Source of the DNA: Kocuria marina
GTDB taxonomy: Bacteria > Actinomycetota > Actinomycetes > Actinomycetales > Micrococcaceae
Direction: 5' to 3'
DNA: 64,000 bases
NCBI RefSeq assembly: GCF_000786655.1
Contig: NZ_JROM01000021.1
Span: 62,001-126,000, forward strand
How positions within the stretch are numbered: the stretch's first letter is position 1; each line of letters starts with the position of its first letter. A program made the translations under genes and the position numbers. Below are positions 1 through 9,301 of this stretch, piece by piece. Under the pieces are notes generated by a model that saw nothing but the letters and a program-made list of their open reading frames with translations, searched no databases and had not been told where the DNA came from.

Positions 1-41
1 GCTCGTCCTTCTCCCGGCGGCCCGTCCCGGCCGCTGCGGCG

Positions 42-413
42 TCACTGGTAGTAGTAGATGAAGTTCATGCGGTAGACCATCACGGCCACCACGGGCCCGG
101 CGGCGGCCAGGATGAGGGTGGACCACCGCGAGCGTTCCACGAGGGACCACACGAAGGTCCCCGCGGGGATCAGCAGGGCCGTGAGCAGGTAACCCCAGTA
201 CTCGAGCAGACTCCCCGAGGGGTCCGGGCCGAGCACGGGCAGGAACACCGAGCCCACCGCGTAGACGAGCAAGAACGCCTCCAGCACGAGCACGGAGCCC
301 TGGGAGAAGTCGTCCGGCGCCCGGCCGCGCGCGGCCTGCACGAGGCAGATCACGCACGAGAGCGCACCCAGGACCACCGAGGCCCAGAACCAACCGTCAT
401 AACCCCACAGCAT
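42..413 (-). CDS. small four-helix membrane protein, unknown function
   Basis: I do not recognise a named family. The 123-residue product is mostly hydrophobic, with four likely membrane segments (about residues 8-26, 41-60, 73-90 and 98-114), short polar loops and an aromatic C-terminus (NFIYYYQ). The ATG at 413 was chosen because it overlaps the truB stop as TGATG, which implies translational coupling at the end of the rimP-nusA-ylxR-infB-rbfA-truB cluster. An upstream extension of the same frame is arginine-rich and antisense-like, so it is unlikely to be translated. Nothing indicates a role beyond membrane location. Confidence 0.7.
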   Translation of the reverse strand: MLWGYDGWFWASVVLGALSCVICLVQAARGRAPDDFSQGSVLVLEAFLLVYAVGSVFLPVLGPDPSGSLLEYWGYLLTALLIPAGTFVWSLVERSRWSTLILAAAGPVVAVMVYRMNFIYYYQ

Positions 414-1615
414 CAGTCGTGCGCCCGTTCCGTTCGCATCGTTCCGTCCGTTTCCGTTCCGGGGTCGCCCGCCCGGGGTCCCTCCACGCCTGCATCGTCC
501 GACGCCGCGGCATGCGTGAACGTCATCCCCGCCGCGATCCCGAGCACCGACGTCGTGTACCTGCGGTCGGCGGGGCCACGGTCCTCGGCGAGGGCCACGA
601 GTGTCCCGTTCGGCGCGAAGCACGCCATGGGCAGCCCCGCCCGGGATTCCTCGGGTCCCGTGGATCCCGACGCCGCGGCGTCGCCCGCGGATGCGGTGTC
701 ACCGGCGCCCGCCCCGGAACGAGACGCGGCGCCGTCGCCCGGCACCGCATCGCCGGGATGAACCGACCCCGCGGCGATCCTGCGCCCGTGCGACAGGTCC
801 GTGGCCTCCCGCGCGGTGAGCTCGCGCACGGGGAACAGCCCGCGCGCGGCGTCGTCGATGGCCAGCGTGGAGACCGTGCCGCCGGCGCGCACCTGTTCGG
901 TGAGCTCCTCGAGCGTGTGCGACTGCTCGAGCGTGAACGAGCCCACGCGCGTGCGCCGCAGCGCGGTCAGGTGCCCGCCCACGCCCAGGGCCTCCCCGAG
1001 GTCGCGGGCGAGCGCGCGGATGTACGTCCCGGAGGAGCACGTCACGGTCGCATCGACATCCACCGCGGTAGGCTCAGCACCGGTCGGCTCGCGGGAGATC
1101 CCGTGCACCGTGAACTCGTGGACGGTGACCGGTCGCGCGGGCAGCTCCACGTCCTCGCCCTTGCGCACGCGGGCGTACGAGCGCTGCCCGTCCACCTTGA
1201 TCGCGCTGACGGCGGACGGCACCTGCTGGATCTCACCGGTCAGCTCGGCGACCGCGGCCAGGACGGCGTCATCGGTGAGCGCGGCGAGCCGCTCGGGCGC
1301 AGCCGTGCTCGTGACGTCCCCCTCGGCGTCGTCGGTCACGGTCGCGGCACCCAGGCGGATGCTCGCCCGGTACGTCTTGTCCGTGCCCGTGACGTAGGTC
1401 AGCAGCTTGGTGGCCTTCTCGACCCCCACGACCAACACGCCCGACGCCGCGGGGTCCAGCGTGCCCGCGTGCCCCACCTTGCGGGTCCCCGCGAGGCGGC
1501 GCATGCGCGAGACGACGTCGTGCGAGGTCCAGCCGAGCGGTTTGTCCACGACGACGAGCCCGGCCACCCTCGGGAGCGAGGGTGCCGGGCTCGGGATCTG
1601 CTGGCGATCGATCAC
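413..1615 (-). CDS. truB: tRNA pseudouridine(55) synthase TruB
   Basis: Converts U55 in the T-loop of elongator tRNAs to pseudouridine. The catalytic block GHAGTLDPAASGVL is present, with the nucleophilic Asp at residue 54, after the KPLGWTSHDVV motif. The 400-residue product is longer than usual (about 300). The excess is mainly an Ala/Gly/Ser/Asp-rich insertion at about residues 285-325 inside the C-terminal region, followed by a conserved-looking end (CFAPNGTLVALAEDRG). It starts at GTG 4 nt after the rbfA stop without a clear ribosome binding site, so it is probably coupled to rbfA. Confidence 0.95.
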   Translation of the reverse strand: MIDRQQIPSPAPSLPRVAGLVVVDKPLGWTSHDVVSRMRRLAGTRKVGHAGTLDPAASGVLVVGVEKATKLLTYVTGTDKTYRASIRLGAATVTDDAEGDVTSTAAPERLAALTDDAVLAAVAELTGEIQQVPSAVSAIKVDGQRSYARVRKGEDVELPARPVTVHEFTVHGISREPTGAEPTAVDVDATVTCSSGTYIRALARDLGEALGVGGHLTALRRTRVGSFTLEQSHTLEELTEQVRAGGTVSTLAIDDAARGLFPVRELTAREATDLSHGRRIAAGSVHPGDAVPGDGAASRSGAGAGDTASAGDAAASGSTGPEESRAGLPMACFAPNGTLVALAEDRGPADRRYTTSVLGIAAGMTFTHAAASDDAGVEGPRAGDPGTETDGTMRTERAHD

Positions 1616-1619
1616 CGGA

Positions 1620-2075
1620 TCAGTCCTGCGACCGGCTCTCGGGGGCCTCGTCGTCGGCGTCGGACGTGCGGTAGGCGTCCTCCCCCGCGGCGTACTGGGC
1701 GCCCTGGGCCTGTTCGGCCACCTGGGCGTCCTTCTCGCGCGCGGTGCGCAGCAGCGACTCGAGGCGCGCGGCGTCCGCGGGGATCTCGTCCGCGACGAAC
1801 GTGAGCGTGGGGGTCAGGCGCGCGGTGATGTTCTTGCCCACCTCGGAGCGCAGGATGCCCTTGGCGGACTCCAGGGCCCGCGCGGTCTCCTGACGCTGCG
1901 TCTCGTCCCCGTAGACGGTGTAGTACACGGTCGCGTGCTGCAGGTCGTTGGTGACCCGCGCGTCCGTGACGGTCACGAAACCCACCCGGGGGTCCTTGAT
2001 CCTGCGTTCGAGCGCCTGGGCCACGATCACCTTGATGCGATCGGCCAGTCGAGCGGCGCGGGCGGCGTCGGCCAT
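1620..2075 (-). CDS. rbfA: 30S ribosome-binding factor RbfA
   Basis: Late 30S subunit maturation factor. The 151-residue product has the KH-like RbfA core (RLADRIKVIVAQALE, RIKDPRVGFVTVTDARVT, DLQHATVYYTVYG) over about residues 8-115 and an acidic, disordered C-terminal tail of about 30 residues typical of actinobacterial homologues. ATG 2075 is preceded by GAGGAG at 4 nt. Upstream, 217 nt including two strong hairpins separate it from infB, so it may be transcribed separately from infB; truB follows at once. Confidence 0.95.
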   Translation of the reverse strand: MADAARAARLADRIKVIVAQALERRIKDPRVGFVTVTDARVTNDLQHATVYYTVYGDETQRQETARALESAKGILRSEVGKNITARLTPTLTFVADEIPADAARLESLLRTAREKDAQVAEQAQGAQYAAGEDAYRTSDADDEAPESRSQD

Positions 2076-2189
2076 GGTGGTACTCCTCGTGTCCGGGCAA
2101 CGCCGGGGCGTTGCACTGTGCGGGGGTGGTGCGCCGTGACGCGCCACCCGGTGCGATCCGCCCGTGCGGAACGGACCGCGGTGCGGGCG

Positions 2190-2229
2190 GGGTGCCCGCG
2201 TGATCCTCGTGGGAATCACGCGGGCACCC
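2190..2229 (-). terminator. 15-bp perfect hairpin between infB and rbfA
   Basis: The arms 2190-2204 (GGGTGCCCGCGTGAT) and 2215-2229 are perfect complements around a 10-nt loop. It is the second hairpin met by transcription leaving infB. No run of U follows, so it is a terminator-like or processing structure rather than a classic intrinsic terminator. Confidence 0.6.
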
Positions 2230-2248
2230 GGACCCGCTGTCACGTGGT

Positions 2249-2284
2249 CGCGGCCGGTGCGCTCGCGTGAGTGCACCGGCCGCG
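2249..2284 (-). terminator. 12-bp perfect hairpin just after the infB stop
   Basis: The arms 2249-2260 (CGCGGCCGGTGC) and 2273-2284 pair perfectly around a 12-nt loop, 8 nt after the infB stop codon. It lacks a U-tract. Together with the hairpin at 2190-2229 it probably ends or attenuates the infB transcript, or protects its 3' end. Confidence 0.6.
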
Positions 2285-2292
2285 GGGGCCCG

Positions 2293-5211
2293 TCAGTCGC
2301 GCGGCTTCTCGCGCGTCTCCCAGGTCTCGATGAGGTCGCCCTCGCGGATGTCGTTGAAGGAACCGAGTCCGATACCGCACTCGTAACCCTCGCGCACCTC
2401 GGTGGCGTCGTCCTTGAACCGGCGCAGCGAATCGATGGTGAGGTTGTCCTGCACCACGTTGCCGTCGCGCACCAGGCGGGCCTTGCCGTTGCGGCGCACC
2501 ACACCCTTGGTGATGTACGCACCGGCGATGTTGCCCCACTTGGACGAGCGGAAGACCTCGCGGATCTCGGCGGTACCGAGCTCCACCTCCTCGTACTCCG
2601 GCTTGAGCATGCCCTTGAGCGCGCTCTCGACGTCGTCGATCGCGTTGTAGATCACGGAGTAGAACTTCATCTCCACGCCCTCGCGCTCGGCCAGATCCGT
2701 CACGCGCTCGGCGGGACGGACGTTGAAGCCGATGATCACGGCGTTGTCCACCGTGGCCAGGTTGACGTCGTTCTGCGTGATCGCACCCACGCCGCGGTGG
2801 ATGACCCGCAGCTGGACCTCTTCGCCCACGTCGATCTTGAGCAGCGAGTCCTCGAGCGCCTCCACGGCACCGGACACGTCACCCTTGATGATGAGGTTGA
2901 GGGTGTCGATCTTGCCCTCGGCCACGGCCTCGTCGAAGGACTCGAGCGTGATCCGCTTGCGGCGCTTGGCGAGCTGGGCGTTGCGGTCCGCGGCCTCACG
3001 CTTCTCGGCGATCTGGCGCGCGGTGCGCTCCTCCTGGGTGGCCAGGAACGTGTCACCCGCGCGCGGCACGGAGGACAGACCCAGCACCTGCACCGGGCGG
3101 GACGGCAGCGCCGCCTCCACGGTGCGGCCCATCTCGTCGAACATGGCGCGCACGCGACCGTACGCGGCACCGGCCACGATCGAGTCGCCCACGGTGAGCG
3201 TGCCGGACTGGACCAGCACGGTGCACACCGCGCCGCGGCCCTTGTCCAGGTTGGCCTCGATGGCAACGCCGCGGGCGTTCTTGTCCGGGTTCGCCTGCAG
3301 TTCCAGAGCGCCGTCCGCCGTGAGCACGATGGCGTCCAGCAGGTCGTCGATGTGCAGGTTCTCGCGGGCGGAGACGTCCACGAACATGGTGTCGCCGCCG
3401 TACTCCTCGGGCACCAGGCCGTACTCGGTGAGCTGACCGCGGATCTTCTCCGGGTTGGCGTCCGGCTTGTCGACCTTGTTCACGGCCACCACGATCGGCA
3501 CGTTCGCCGCCTGGGCGTGGTTGAGCGCCTCGACGGTCTGCGGCATCACGCCGTCGTCCGCGGCGACCACGAGCACGGCGATGTCCGTGACCTGGGCACC
3601 ACGGGCACGCATGGCGGTGAACGCCTCGTGACCCGGGGTGTCGATGAACGTGATGAGCCGTTCCTGACCGTCCACCTCGGTGGAGATCTGGTACGCACCG
3701 ATGTGCTGGGTGATGCCACCGGCCTCACCCTCGATCACCTTGGTGTTACGGATCGCGTCCAGCAGGCGGGTCTTACCGTGGTCCACGTGACCCATGACGG
3801 TGACCACCGGCGGGCGCGGGGCCAGGACGTCCTCGCCCTCGGCCTCCAGCTCCGCCTCGAGGTCGATGTCGAAGGACTCGAGCAGCTCGCGCTCCTCGTC
3901 CTCCGGGGAGACCACCTGGATCTGGTAACCGAGCTCGGCACCCAGCAGCTGGAACGTGTCCTCGTCCAGGGACTGGGTCTGCGTGGCCATCTCACCCAGG
4001 TGGATGAGCACGGTCACCAGCGACGCCGGGTTCGCGTTGATCTTCTCCGCGAAGTCCATGAGCGAGGCACCGCGGCGCAGCCGCACCACAGTGCTGCCGT
4101 CGCCGTGGGGAACCGACACGCCGCCAACGGCGGGTGCGCTCATCTGCTCGAGCTCCTGGCGCTTCGCCCGCTTCGACTTGCGGTGCTTGCCGCGGGCACC
4201 ACCGCGACCGAAGGCACCCTGCGTGCCACCGCGGCCACCGCGGCCGCGGAAACCACCGCCGCCGCCGGGTCCACCACCGGGACCGCCACCACCGCGACGC
4301 GGGCCACCGCCCGGAGCCGGACGGCTACCGATCGGGGCCACACCCGTGGTGTGACCGGGCATCATGTTCGGCGAGGGGCGGGGACCGCCCGGACGGGGAC
4401 CGCTCTGACCCTGCCGGGGAGCACCCGTGCGGGGTCCGCCCTGACCCGGCTGTGCTGGGCGCGGGCCACCGGGGCGGGGACCACCCGGGCGGGGACCGCC
4501 GGGACGGGGTCCGCCCTGACCGGCATTGCTCGAACGCATCCCCTGCTGGGACGCGAACGGGTTGTTACCGGGACGCGGTGCTCCGGGCTTGGCCGAGCGC
4601 TGCTGGCCGGGACGCGGCGCACGCTGACCACCGTCGGAACCGCGGCCCATGCCCTGCTGGGATGCGAACGGGTTGTTCCCCGGACGCGGTGCGGACTGAC
4701 CCGGTTTGGCGCTACCGGGCTTGGGGGCGTTGGCACGGGGACCCGGGGTCGCCGCACTGCGCGGCGTGGCCGAGTCGGAGGCGGCGGGCTTGGAGGCAGC
4801 GGGCTTCGCGACCGGGGTCTCGGAGGCCTGGGACTCGGACGCCGACTTCGCGGGGGCCTTGGGGGCACCCGGGGTCGGCGCGGCGGATCCGGCAGCGGGC
4901 TTGGCCGCGGCGTCGGAACCGGCGGGCTTGGACTGGACCCTGCCCCCGGGCTTGGGCGCGGAGGATTTCTCCGCGGGCTTCCTGGCGCCCTGCTGCGCGG
5001 GCTTGCCGGAGTTGTCCCCGGCGGAGTTCTTGGACTGCGCGGCGGAATCGCCACCGGCGGGGTATGCCGAACGCAGCTTCTTGGCCACGGGCGGTTCTAC
5101 CGTGGAGGACGCTCCGCGAACGAATTCGCCGAGTTCCTGAAGTTTGGAAATAGCTTCCTTGGACGTGATTCCGAGCTCTTTCGCGAGCTCGTGGACACGG
5201 GGCTTGGCCAC
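2293..5211 (-). CDS. infB: translation initiation factor IF-2
   Basis: GTPase that delivers fMet-tRNA to the 30S complex and promotes subunit joining. The 972-residue protein starts at GTG 5211 with AGGAG at 4 nt. Order: N-terminal IF2_N subdomain (residues 1-50, [14 protein letters not shown]), a long Ala/Pro/Gly-rich disordered linker to about residue 370 with GPRPGG repeats and a duplicated [13 protein letters not shown] segment, a second IF2_N block, then the G domain with GHVDHGKT (474-481), DTPGH (524-528) and NKVD (578-581), followed by domains II, III and the fMet-tRNA-binding C2 domain. All nucleotide-binding motifs are intact. Confidence 0.98.
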   Translation of the reverse strand: MAKPRVHELAKELGITSKEAISKLQELGEFVRGASSTVEPPVAKKLRSAYPAGGDSAAQSKNSAGDNSGKPAQQGARKPAEKSSAPKPGGRVQSKPAGSDAAAKPAAGSAAPTPGAPKAPAKSASESQASETPVAKPAASKPAASDSATPRSAATPGPRANAPKPGSAKPGQSAPRPGNNPFASQQGMGRGSDGGQRAPRPGQQRSAKPGAPRPGNNPFASQQGMRSSNAGQGGPRPGGPRPGGPRPGGPRPAQPGQGGPRTGAPRQGQSGPRPGGPRPSPNMMPGHTTGVAPIGSRPAPGGGPRRGGGGPGGGPGGGGGFRGRGGRGGTQGAFGRGGARGKHRKSKRAKRQELEQMSAPAVGGVSVPHGDGSTVVRLRRGASLMDFAEKINANPASLVTVLIHLGEMATQTQSLDEDTFQLLGAELGYQIQVVSPEDEERELLESFDIDLEAELEAEGEDVLAPRPPVVTVMGHVDHGKTRLLDAIRNTKVIEGEAGGITQHIGAYQISTEVDGQERLITFIDTPGHEAFTAMRARGAQVTDIAVLVVAADDGVMPQTVEALNHAQAANVPIVVAVNKVDKPDANPEKIRGQLTEYGLVPEEYGGDTMFVDVSARENLHIDDLLDAIVLTADGALELQANPDKNARGVAIEANLDKGRGAVCTVLVQSGTLTVGDSIVAGAAYGRVRAMFDEMGRTVEAALPSRPVQVLGLSSVPRAGDTFLATQEERTARQIAEKREAADRNAQLAKRRKRITLESFDEAVAEGKIDTLNLIIKGDVSGAVEALEDSLLKIDVGEEVQLRVIHRGVGAITQNDVNLATVDNAVIIGFNVRPAERVTDLAEREGVEMKFYSVIYNAIDDVESALKGMLKPEYEEVELGTAEIREVFRSSKWGNIAGAYITKGVVRRNGKARLVRDGNVVQDNLTIDSLRRFKDDATEVREGYECGIGLGSFNDIREGDLIETWETREKPRD

Positions 5212-5327
5212 TGTTCTCCTGTCTCGGTCCGCACCGAAACAGGTACGAACCGCTTATTTTCCGTTGACGTGGCCACCGGACGCACACGTGCGTCCCGCGT
5301 GGCCGCGGGTTGAGTACTCGAAGGCAC

Positions 5328-5660
5328 TCATCGGCCGGCACTCATCGGTTTTCCATGGGCTTCTGACTCGCTTTCCTGGTGTTCGTCCTCCTGCACCGGC
5401 AGGAGGACGCGCAGCTGTTGCTCGAGGTCGTCCGTGGTCACGGCGGTACGGAACGAGCGATGGAACGCCCGTTTGCGGACCGCGATGGCAACGCACTGCC
5501 GGGTGGCGTGCACCCAGGCTCCTCGGCCTCCCGCTCGGCGGTGAAGATCCGCCACGACCCGGGGGCCCTGCGGTGTGTCCTCCATCGTCACGCGGACGAG
5601 TTGATCAGGAGGGCTCACCTCTCGGCACCCCACACAGGTGCGAAGACTGTTGACGCTCAT
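5328..5660 (-). CDS. ylxR: YlxR family RNA-binding protein (DUF448)
   Basis: Small basic protein found between nusA and infB in most bacteria; in other species members bind RNA or DNA and influence RNase P or transcription. The signature RTCVGCRE (residues 7-14) and GRGAWVHATRQC (about 45-56) match the family. Its 110 residues include an acidic Glu-rich tail. ATG 5660 follows GAGGAG at 6 nt. The nusA-ylxR-infB order is the canonical one. Confidence 0.9.
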   Translation of the reverse strand: MSVNSLRTCVGCREVSPPDQLVRVTMEDTPQGPRVVADLHRRAGGRGAWVHATRQCVAIAVRKRAFHRSFRTAVTTDDLEQQLRVLLPVQEDEHQESESEAHGKPMSAGR

Positions 5661-5785
5661 CCCCGCTCCTCATGACCCGTCGTCCGGTTTTCAGGCGGCA
5701 CGGAACCGCGCGGAAGGACGATGGTCGACCTGATCAGAGCAAAGTCTAGCGCGCCGCGCGGGATTCCCCCGAATCCTGGGGGTGT

Positions 5786-6763
5786 TCAGCGATCCGTCGC
5801 GCGGGATTCGGGGACGATGTCGATGCGCCACCCCGTGAGCCGCGCGGCCAGGCGGGCGTTCTGCCCCTCCTTGCCGATCGCGAGGGAGAGCTGGGCGTCG
5901 GGGACGACGGCGCGCGCGGAGCGGGCACCCTCGTCCAGCACATTCACCCGGGACACCCGCGCCGGGGACAGGGCGTTGCCGATGAACCGGGCGGGATCGT
6001 CGGAGTAGTCGATGATGTCGATCTTCTCGTCACCGAGCTCGTTCATCACCGCGCGCACGCGCGAACCCATGTCACCGATGCACGCGCCCTTGGCGTTGGC
6101 CCCGGGACGCTTGGCGGCCACGGCCATCTTGGTGCGGTGGCCGGCTTCGCGCGCCAGGGTCACGATCTCCACGGAACCGTCCGCGATCTCCGGCACCTCC
6201 ATCTCGAACAGTCGGCGCACCAGGTCCGGGTGGGAGCGGGACAGCGTGATGGACGGGCCCTTGAACCCACGCTTGGCCTCCACGACGAACGCGCGGATCC
6301 GCTGACCGTGCTCGTAGCGCTCCCCGGGGACCTGCTCGTGCGGCGGCAACAGTCCCTCCACGGTGCCCAGGTTCACCTGGACCATCTTGGGGTTGTTGCC
6401 CTGCTGGATCTGCCCGGAGACGAGTTCCCCCTCGCGGCCCTTGAAGTGGCCCAGGACGTTGTCGTCCTCGACGTCCCGCAGCTTCTGCAGGATGACCTGG
6501 CGCGCGGTCGCTGCGGCGATACGACCGAAACCGGACGGGGTGTCGTCGAACTCGCCCACGCGCTCGTCGTTCTCGTCCAGCTCGGGAGCCCAGATGGTCA
6601 CGTGCCCGCTGCGACGCTCGACCTCGGCGCGGGCACCGTTGATGGCCCCCGGCGAGCGCATGTACGCGAGCAGCAGGGCCTGTTCGATCGTGGGGATCAG
6701 CACGTCCACGGGGATGTCGCGCTCGCGTTCCAGCAAGCGCAGGGTGCTCATGTCGATGTCCAT
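5786..6763 (-). CDS. nusA: transcription termination/antitermination factor NusA
   Basis: Binds RNA polymerase and nascent RNA to modulate pausing, termination and antitermination. The 325-residue product is the short actinobacterial form without C-terminal acidic repeats: an N-terminal RNAP-binding domain (to about 110), an S1 domain (about 115-190, with [12 protein letters not shown] and GTVEGLLP), and two KH domains (about 200-325, with [18 protein letters not shown] and [21 protein letters not shown]). ATG 6763 was preferred over far-upstream in-frame starts because the family begins with [12 protein letters not shown] and AGGAAGG lies upstream. Confidence 0.97.
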   Translation of the reverse strand: MDIDMSTLRLLERERDIPVDVLIPTIEQALLLAYMRSPGAINGARAEVERRSGHVTIWAPELDENDERVGEFDDTPSGFGRIAAATARQVILQKLRDVEDDNVLGHFKGREGELVSGQIQQGNNPKMVQVNLGTVEGLLPPHEQVPGERYEHGQRIRAFVVEAKRGFKGPSITLSRSHPDLVRRLFEMEVPEIADGSVEIVTLAREAGHRTKMAVAAKRPGANAKGACIGDMGSRVRAVMNELGDEKIDIIDYSDDPARFIGNALSPARVSRVNVLDEGARSARAVVPDAQLSLAIGKEGQNARLAARLTGWRIDIVPESRATDR

Positions 6764-6909
6764 GTGTCCGGCCTTCCTTCGCACCACGCGGGGGTTCCGC
6801 ACCGTATTCGGGGCCGGGAACCAAACAGCGCGCCGCACGCGGGGTGCGGAGCGCTGCTGCATGGGTCTGTCTCGTGTTCTTCCGGCTATCGTACATCCCC
6901 GCGGGGACG

Positions 6910-7401
6910 TCAGATCTCCACCTCCACCTTGGCACCGCGCACGTCCGCGTAGGCCACGCGCTCGGGGTCCAGGTACTTCACCGGCATGCCCTTCTTGGGT
7001 TGGTGCCAGCGCTGGACCACCGCGTGGTCCTCGTGCGCCTCGAGCAGCCGCGCCGAGTAGCGCTCCCCCTCCGCGGGCCGGATCCGCACGAGGTGGCCCA
7101 CGCTGCGCCGCCAGTGCCGCGGCGTCTCCAGGTCGCGCGTGGCCCCCGGCGAGGACACCTCGAGTTCGTACGGCGGGCCGGGCACGGGGTCGTCGCGGTC
7201 CAGGGCGTCGGAGACCTGCCGCGCCACCTCCGCCACGCGATCCAGGCTCAGAGAGTCCGTACCGTCCGGCAGGTCCACGAGCACGCGCAGCATCCGGTTC
7301 CCGCCCTGGCCCGTGAACTCGCACTGCTCCAGGAAGAGCCCGGCGGCCTCGACCACCGGTTCCACGCTCGCGCGGATGCGCGTCTCGTCCACTGTCGTCA
7401 T
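6910..7401 (-). CDS. rimP: ribosome maturation factor RimP
   Basis: Assists 30S assembly. The 163-residue protein shows the RimP N-terminal alpha/beta domain ([28 protein letters not shown]), the conserved [25 protein letters not shown] (about residues 77-101) and the C-terminal SH3-like domain. ATG 7401 has a strong GAGGAGG upstream. It heads the minus-strand cluster leading to nusA and is divergent from the plus-strand gene at 7498. Confidence 0.95.
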   Translation of the reverse strand: MTTVDETRIRASVEPVVEAAGLFLEQCEFTGQGGNRMLRVLVDLPDGTDSLSLDRVAEVARQVSDALDRDDPVPGPPYELEVSSPGATRDLETPRHWRRSVGHLVRIRPAEGERYSARLLEAHEDHAVVQRWHQPKKGMPVKYLDPERVAYADVRGAKVEVEI

Positions 7402-7497
7402 GTCCGTCCTCCTCGTGCGGCTCGCGGGGTCACCGCGCCGCGTTCGTCCTGCGTGCTGCTCCCTATCATGGAACAGACCCGTCCCCCGGAGGAATTC

Positions 7498-8454
7498 GTG
7501 AGTTCTCGCTCGCCCGCACCCCCCGCCAGCGCCTGGCGCGTTCTGGCCGTGGCGCTCACCCTGGTCCTGGTGCTCGTGCTCGCCGCGGGTTTGTGGGCTC
7601 ATTGGCGCCCGTTGCCCGACGACGACGCCGCACGCCTCGGCGCGCGCGCGACCATCGCGTCCGTGCGTGCAGACCTGGACCCCGATCCCTCGGTCCTTCC
7701 CGACGCCGTCCTGGCGGATCAGGAGGCCGCGTTCGGTCCCGCGGCAACTCCCTCCCAGGCCCGCCACCTCGAGGCACGCGGTACCGGGGCCCCGCCGAGT
7801 TCACTGGCCGACGCCGCAGCCCGGCTCGAGGACGTCGCCAGGACCTCGCCGAACGGGGAGCTGGCGGCCACCGCCGCGAGCGTCGCGGCGTCGTGGTGGG
7901 CGGCGGAGCCACCGCCGGCTGGCGCGGACCCCACCGCACGCCGAACAGAAGAGAGCGAGGCGGGTTTGGGGGCCGGTTCCCCCGCGGCATCGAAAGTACC
8001 CACCGAGGAAGGGGACGGCGGGGACACCGACGACGACGCGGCGTCGTCGTGCGAACCTGCGCAGCTCGCCGCGGTCACGGCCCTGGACCGTGCGCGGTTC
8101 ACCACCGAGGCGGCCGCTGCGCGGATCCCGGCCGACGCCGCACAGAGGGGCACCATGGACGCGGTCACGGACACGCTCGATGCCACGCTGCGTGAGCCGG
8201 CGGTGACTCCGATGTTGTCGTGCGATCCCGCACCCGTCGCGGGCGGTCACGTCCTGCCCGCCGGCTTCGCGGAGGACCCCACCCGAGCGGTGGGCGGGAC
8301 ACTGCGCGAGGCGAGCGCCGCGCTCGTGTCCGCCGTGGGGGCGTCGTCGCCCGAGGACCGGGACTGGCTGCTCACGGGGCTGCTGGAGACGGCCGTCACA
8401 GCGCAGCACCTGGACCCCGAACACCCGGTGCCCGCCCTACCGGGGAGGGACTGA
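7498..8454 (+). CDS. single-span, Ala-rich exported or anchored protein, unknown function
   Basis: I do not recognise a family. The 318-residue product starts at GTG 7498, preceded by GGAGGA at 5 nt, which beats the ATG at 7468. An N-terminal membrane segment (about residues 15-37) is followed by a soluble region rich in Ala, Asp and Pro, with a Glu/Asp/Gly/Ser-rich linker near residues 140-185 and helical segments after it. There is no lipobox. A plus-strand alanine-rich membrane gene occupies the same place, between rimP and proS, in Mycobacterium tuberculosis (Rv2843/Rv2844), so position may be conserved where sequence is not (inference). Confidence 0.75.
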   Translation: MSSRSPAPPASAWRVLAVALTLVLVLVLAAGLWAHWRPLPDDDAARLGARATIASVRADLDPDPSVLPDAVLADQEAAFGPAATPSQARHLEARGTGAPPSSLADAAARLEDVARTSPNGELAATAASVAASWWAAEPPPAGADPTARRTEESEAGLGAGSPAASKVPTEEGDGGDTDDDAASSCEPAQLAAVTALDRARFTTEAAAARIPADAAQRGTMDAVTDTLDATLREPAVTPMLSCDPAPVAGGHVLPAGFAEDPTRAVGGTLREASAALVSAVGASSPEDRDWLLTGLLETAVTAQHLDPEHPVPALPGRD

Positions 8455-8473
8455 CGCGCGGCGCACGCGCCGG

Positions 8474-9280
8474 TCAGCGACCCGTGAGGACGTCCCACCC
8501 GAGCTTGGCGATCAACACTGTGACCACCGTGAAGAAGACCACGCGGATGAACGCGCTGCCCCGGGCCACCGCGGTGCGTGCGCCGAGGTAACCCCCGGCC
8601 ATGTTGCTGAGCCCGAGCACGAGACCCAGCCCCCACAGGACGGAACCGTGCGCCGCGAAGACCGCGATGGCGCCGACGTTCGTGGCCAGGTTGACGATCT
8701 TGGCCTTCGCGCTCGCCGCGAGGAAGCTGTAGCCCAGTAACGATACGAGCCCGATGATCAGGAACGACCCCGTTCCCGGGCCCATGACGCCGTCGTAGAA
8801 ACCGATCAGGGCGCCCAGCGCGACAGCCAGTCCGTAGTGCCGCGCGCCGGTGTGTCGCAGCGCGGTGAGCTGACCCATGGACGGCTTGGCCACCGTGAAC
8901 ACGAGCACGGCGATCAGCGCGAGCACGATGATCGGCTTGAACACCGCGGCCGGGAGTGTGGCGGCCACGGCCGCACCCGCCCCCGACGCGACGAGGGCCA
9001 CGACGGCCATGGGCAGCGCGGTGCGCAGGTCCGGGTGGATACGACGGTAGAACGTCACCGCGGACGTGGTCGTGCCGAAGACCGAGCCCATCTTGTTCGT
9101 CGCGAGCGCCTGGACCGGTGTGATGCCCGGGATCAGCAGCATCACGGGTAGTTGGAGCAACCCTCCACCGCCCACCACGGCGTCGATGAACCCCGCGGCG
9201 AAACCCGTGAGCACCAGCAGCACGACGAAGCCGGAGGCGGCGGAGTCCAGACCGGAGCCCGCGAGGGAGGACAGGTCCAT
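8474..9280 (-). CDS. TSUP family permease (TauE/SafE-like)
   Basis: The 268-residue integral membrane protein has eight likely helices and the duplicated family signature: TGFAAGFIDAVVGGGGLLQLPVMLL near residue 25 and IGFYDGVMGPGTGSFLIIGLV near residue 160, the two symmetry-related loops of sulfite/sulfonate exporter homologues. Substrates in the family include sulfite, sulfoacetate and other anions; this one is unassigned. It lies downstream of proS on the same strand, 21 nt away, and converges with the gene at 7498-8454. Confidence 0.9.
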   Translation of the reverse strand: MDLSSLAGSGLDSAASGFVVLLVLTGFAAGFIDAVVGGGGLLQLPVMLLIPGITPVQALATNKMGSVFGTTTSAVTFYRRIHPDLRTALPMAVVALVASGAGAAVAATLPAAVFKPIIVLALIAVLVFTVAKPSMGQLTALRHTGARHYGLAVALGALIGFYDGVMGPGTGSFLIIGLVSLLGYSFLAASAKAKIVNLATNVGAIAVFAAHGSVLWGLGLVLGLSNMAGGYLGARTAVARGSAFIRVVFFTVVTVLIAKLGWDVLTGR

Positions 9281-9301
9281 GACGGAACACCCGGGCCGGG
9301 A

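Noticed and set aside
4380-4760. Short direct DNA repeats resembling a CRISPR or satellite
   Set aside because: They encode the GPRPGG and [10 protein letters not shown] repeats of the IF-2 linker; spacing and spacers do not fit CRISPR.
2164-5313. Very long plus-strand open frame opposite infB (over 1000 codons)
   Set aside because: It is the antisense shadow of a highly biased GC-rich gene; its translation is His/Gly/Arg/Val-rich with no domain, while infB on the other strand has every IF-2 motif.
5740-5750. Promoter for ylxR-infB from TAGACT at 5748-5743
   Set aside because: The hexamer is good, but I find no -35 at 16-19 nt, and the cluster is likely transcribed from further upstream.
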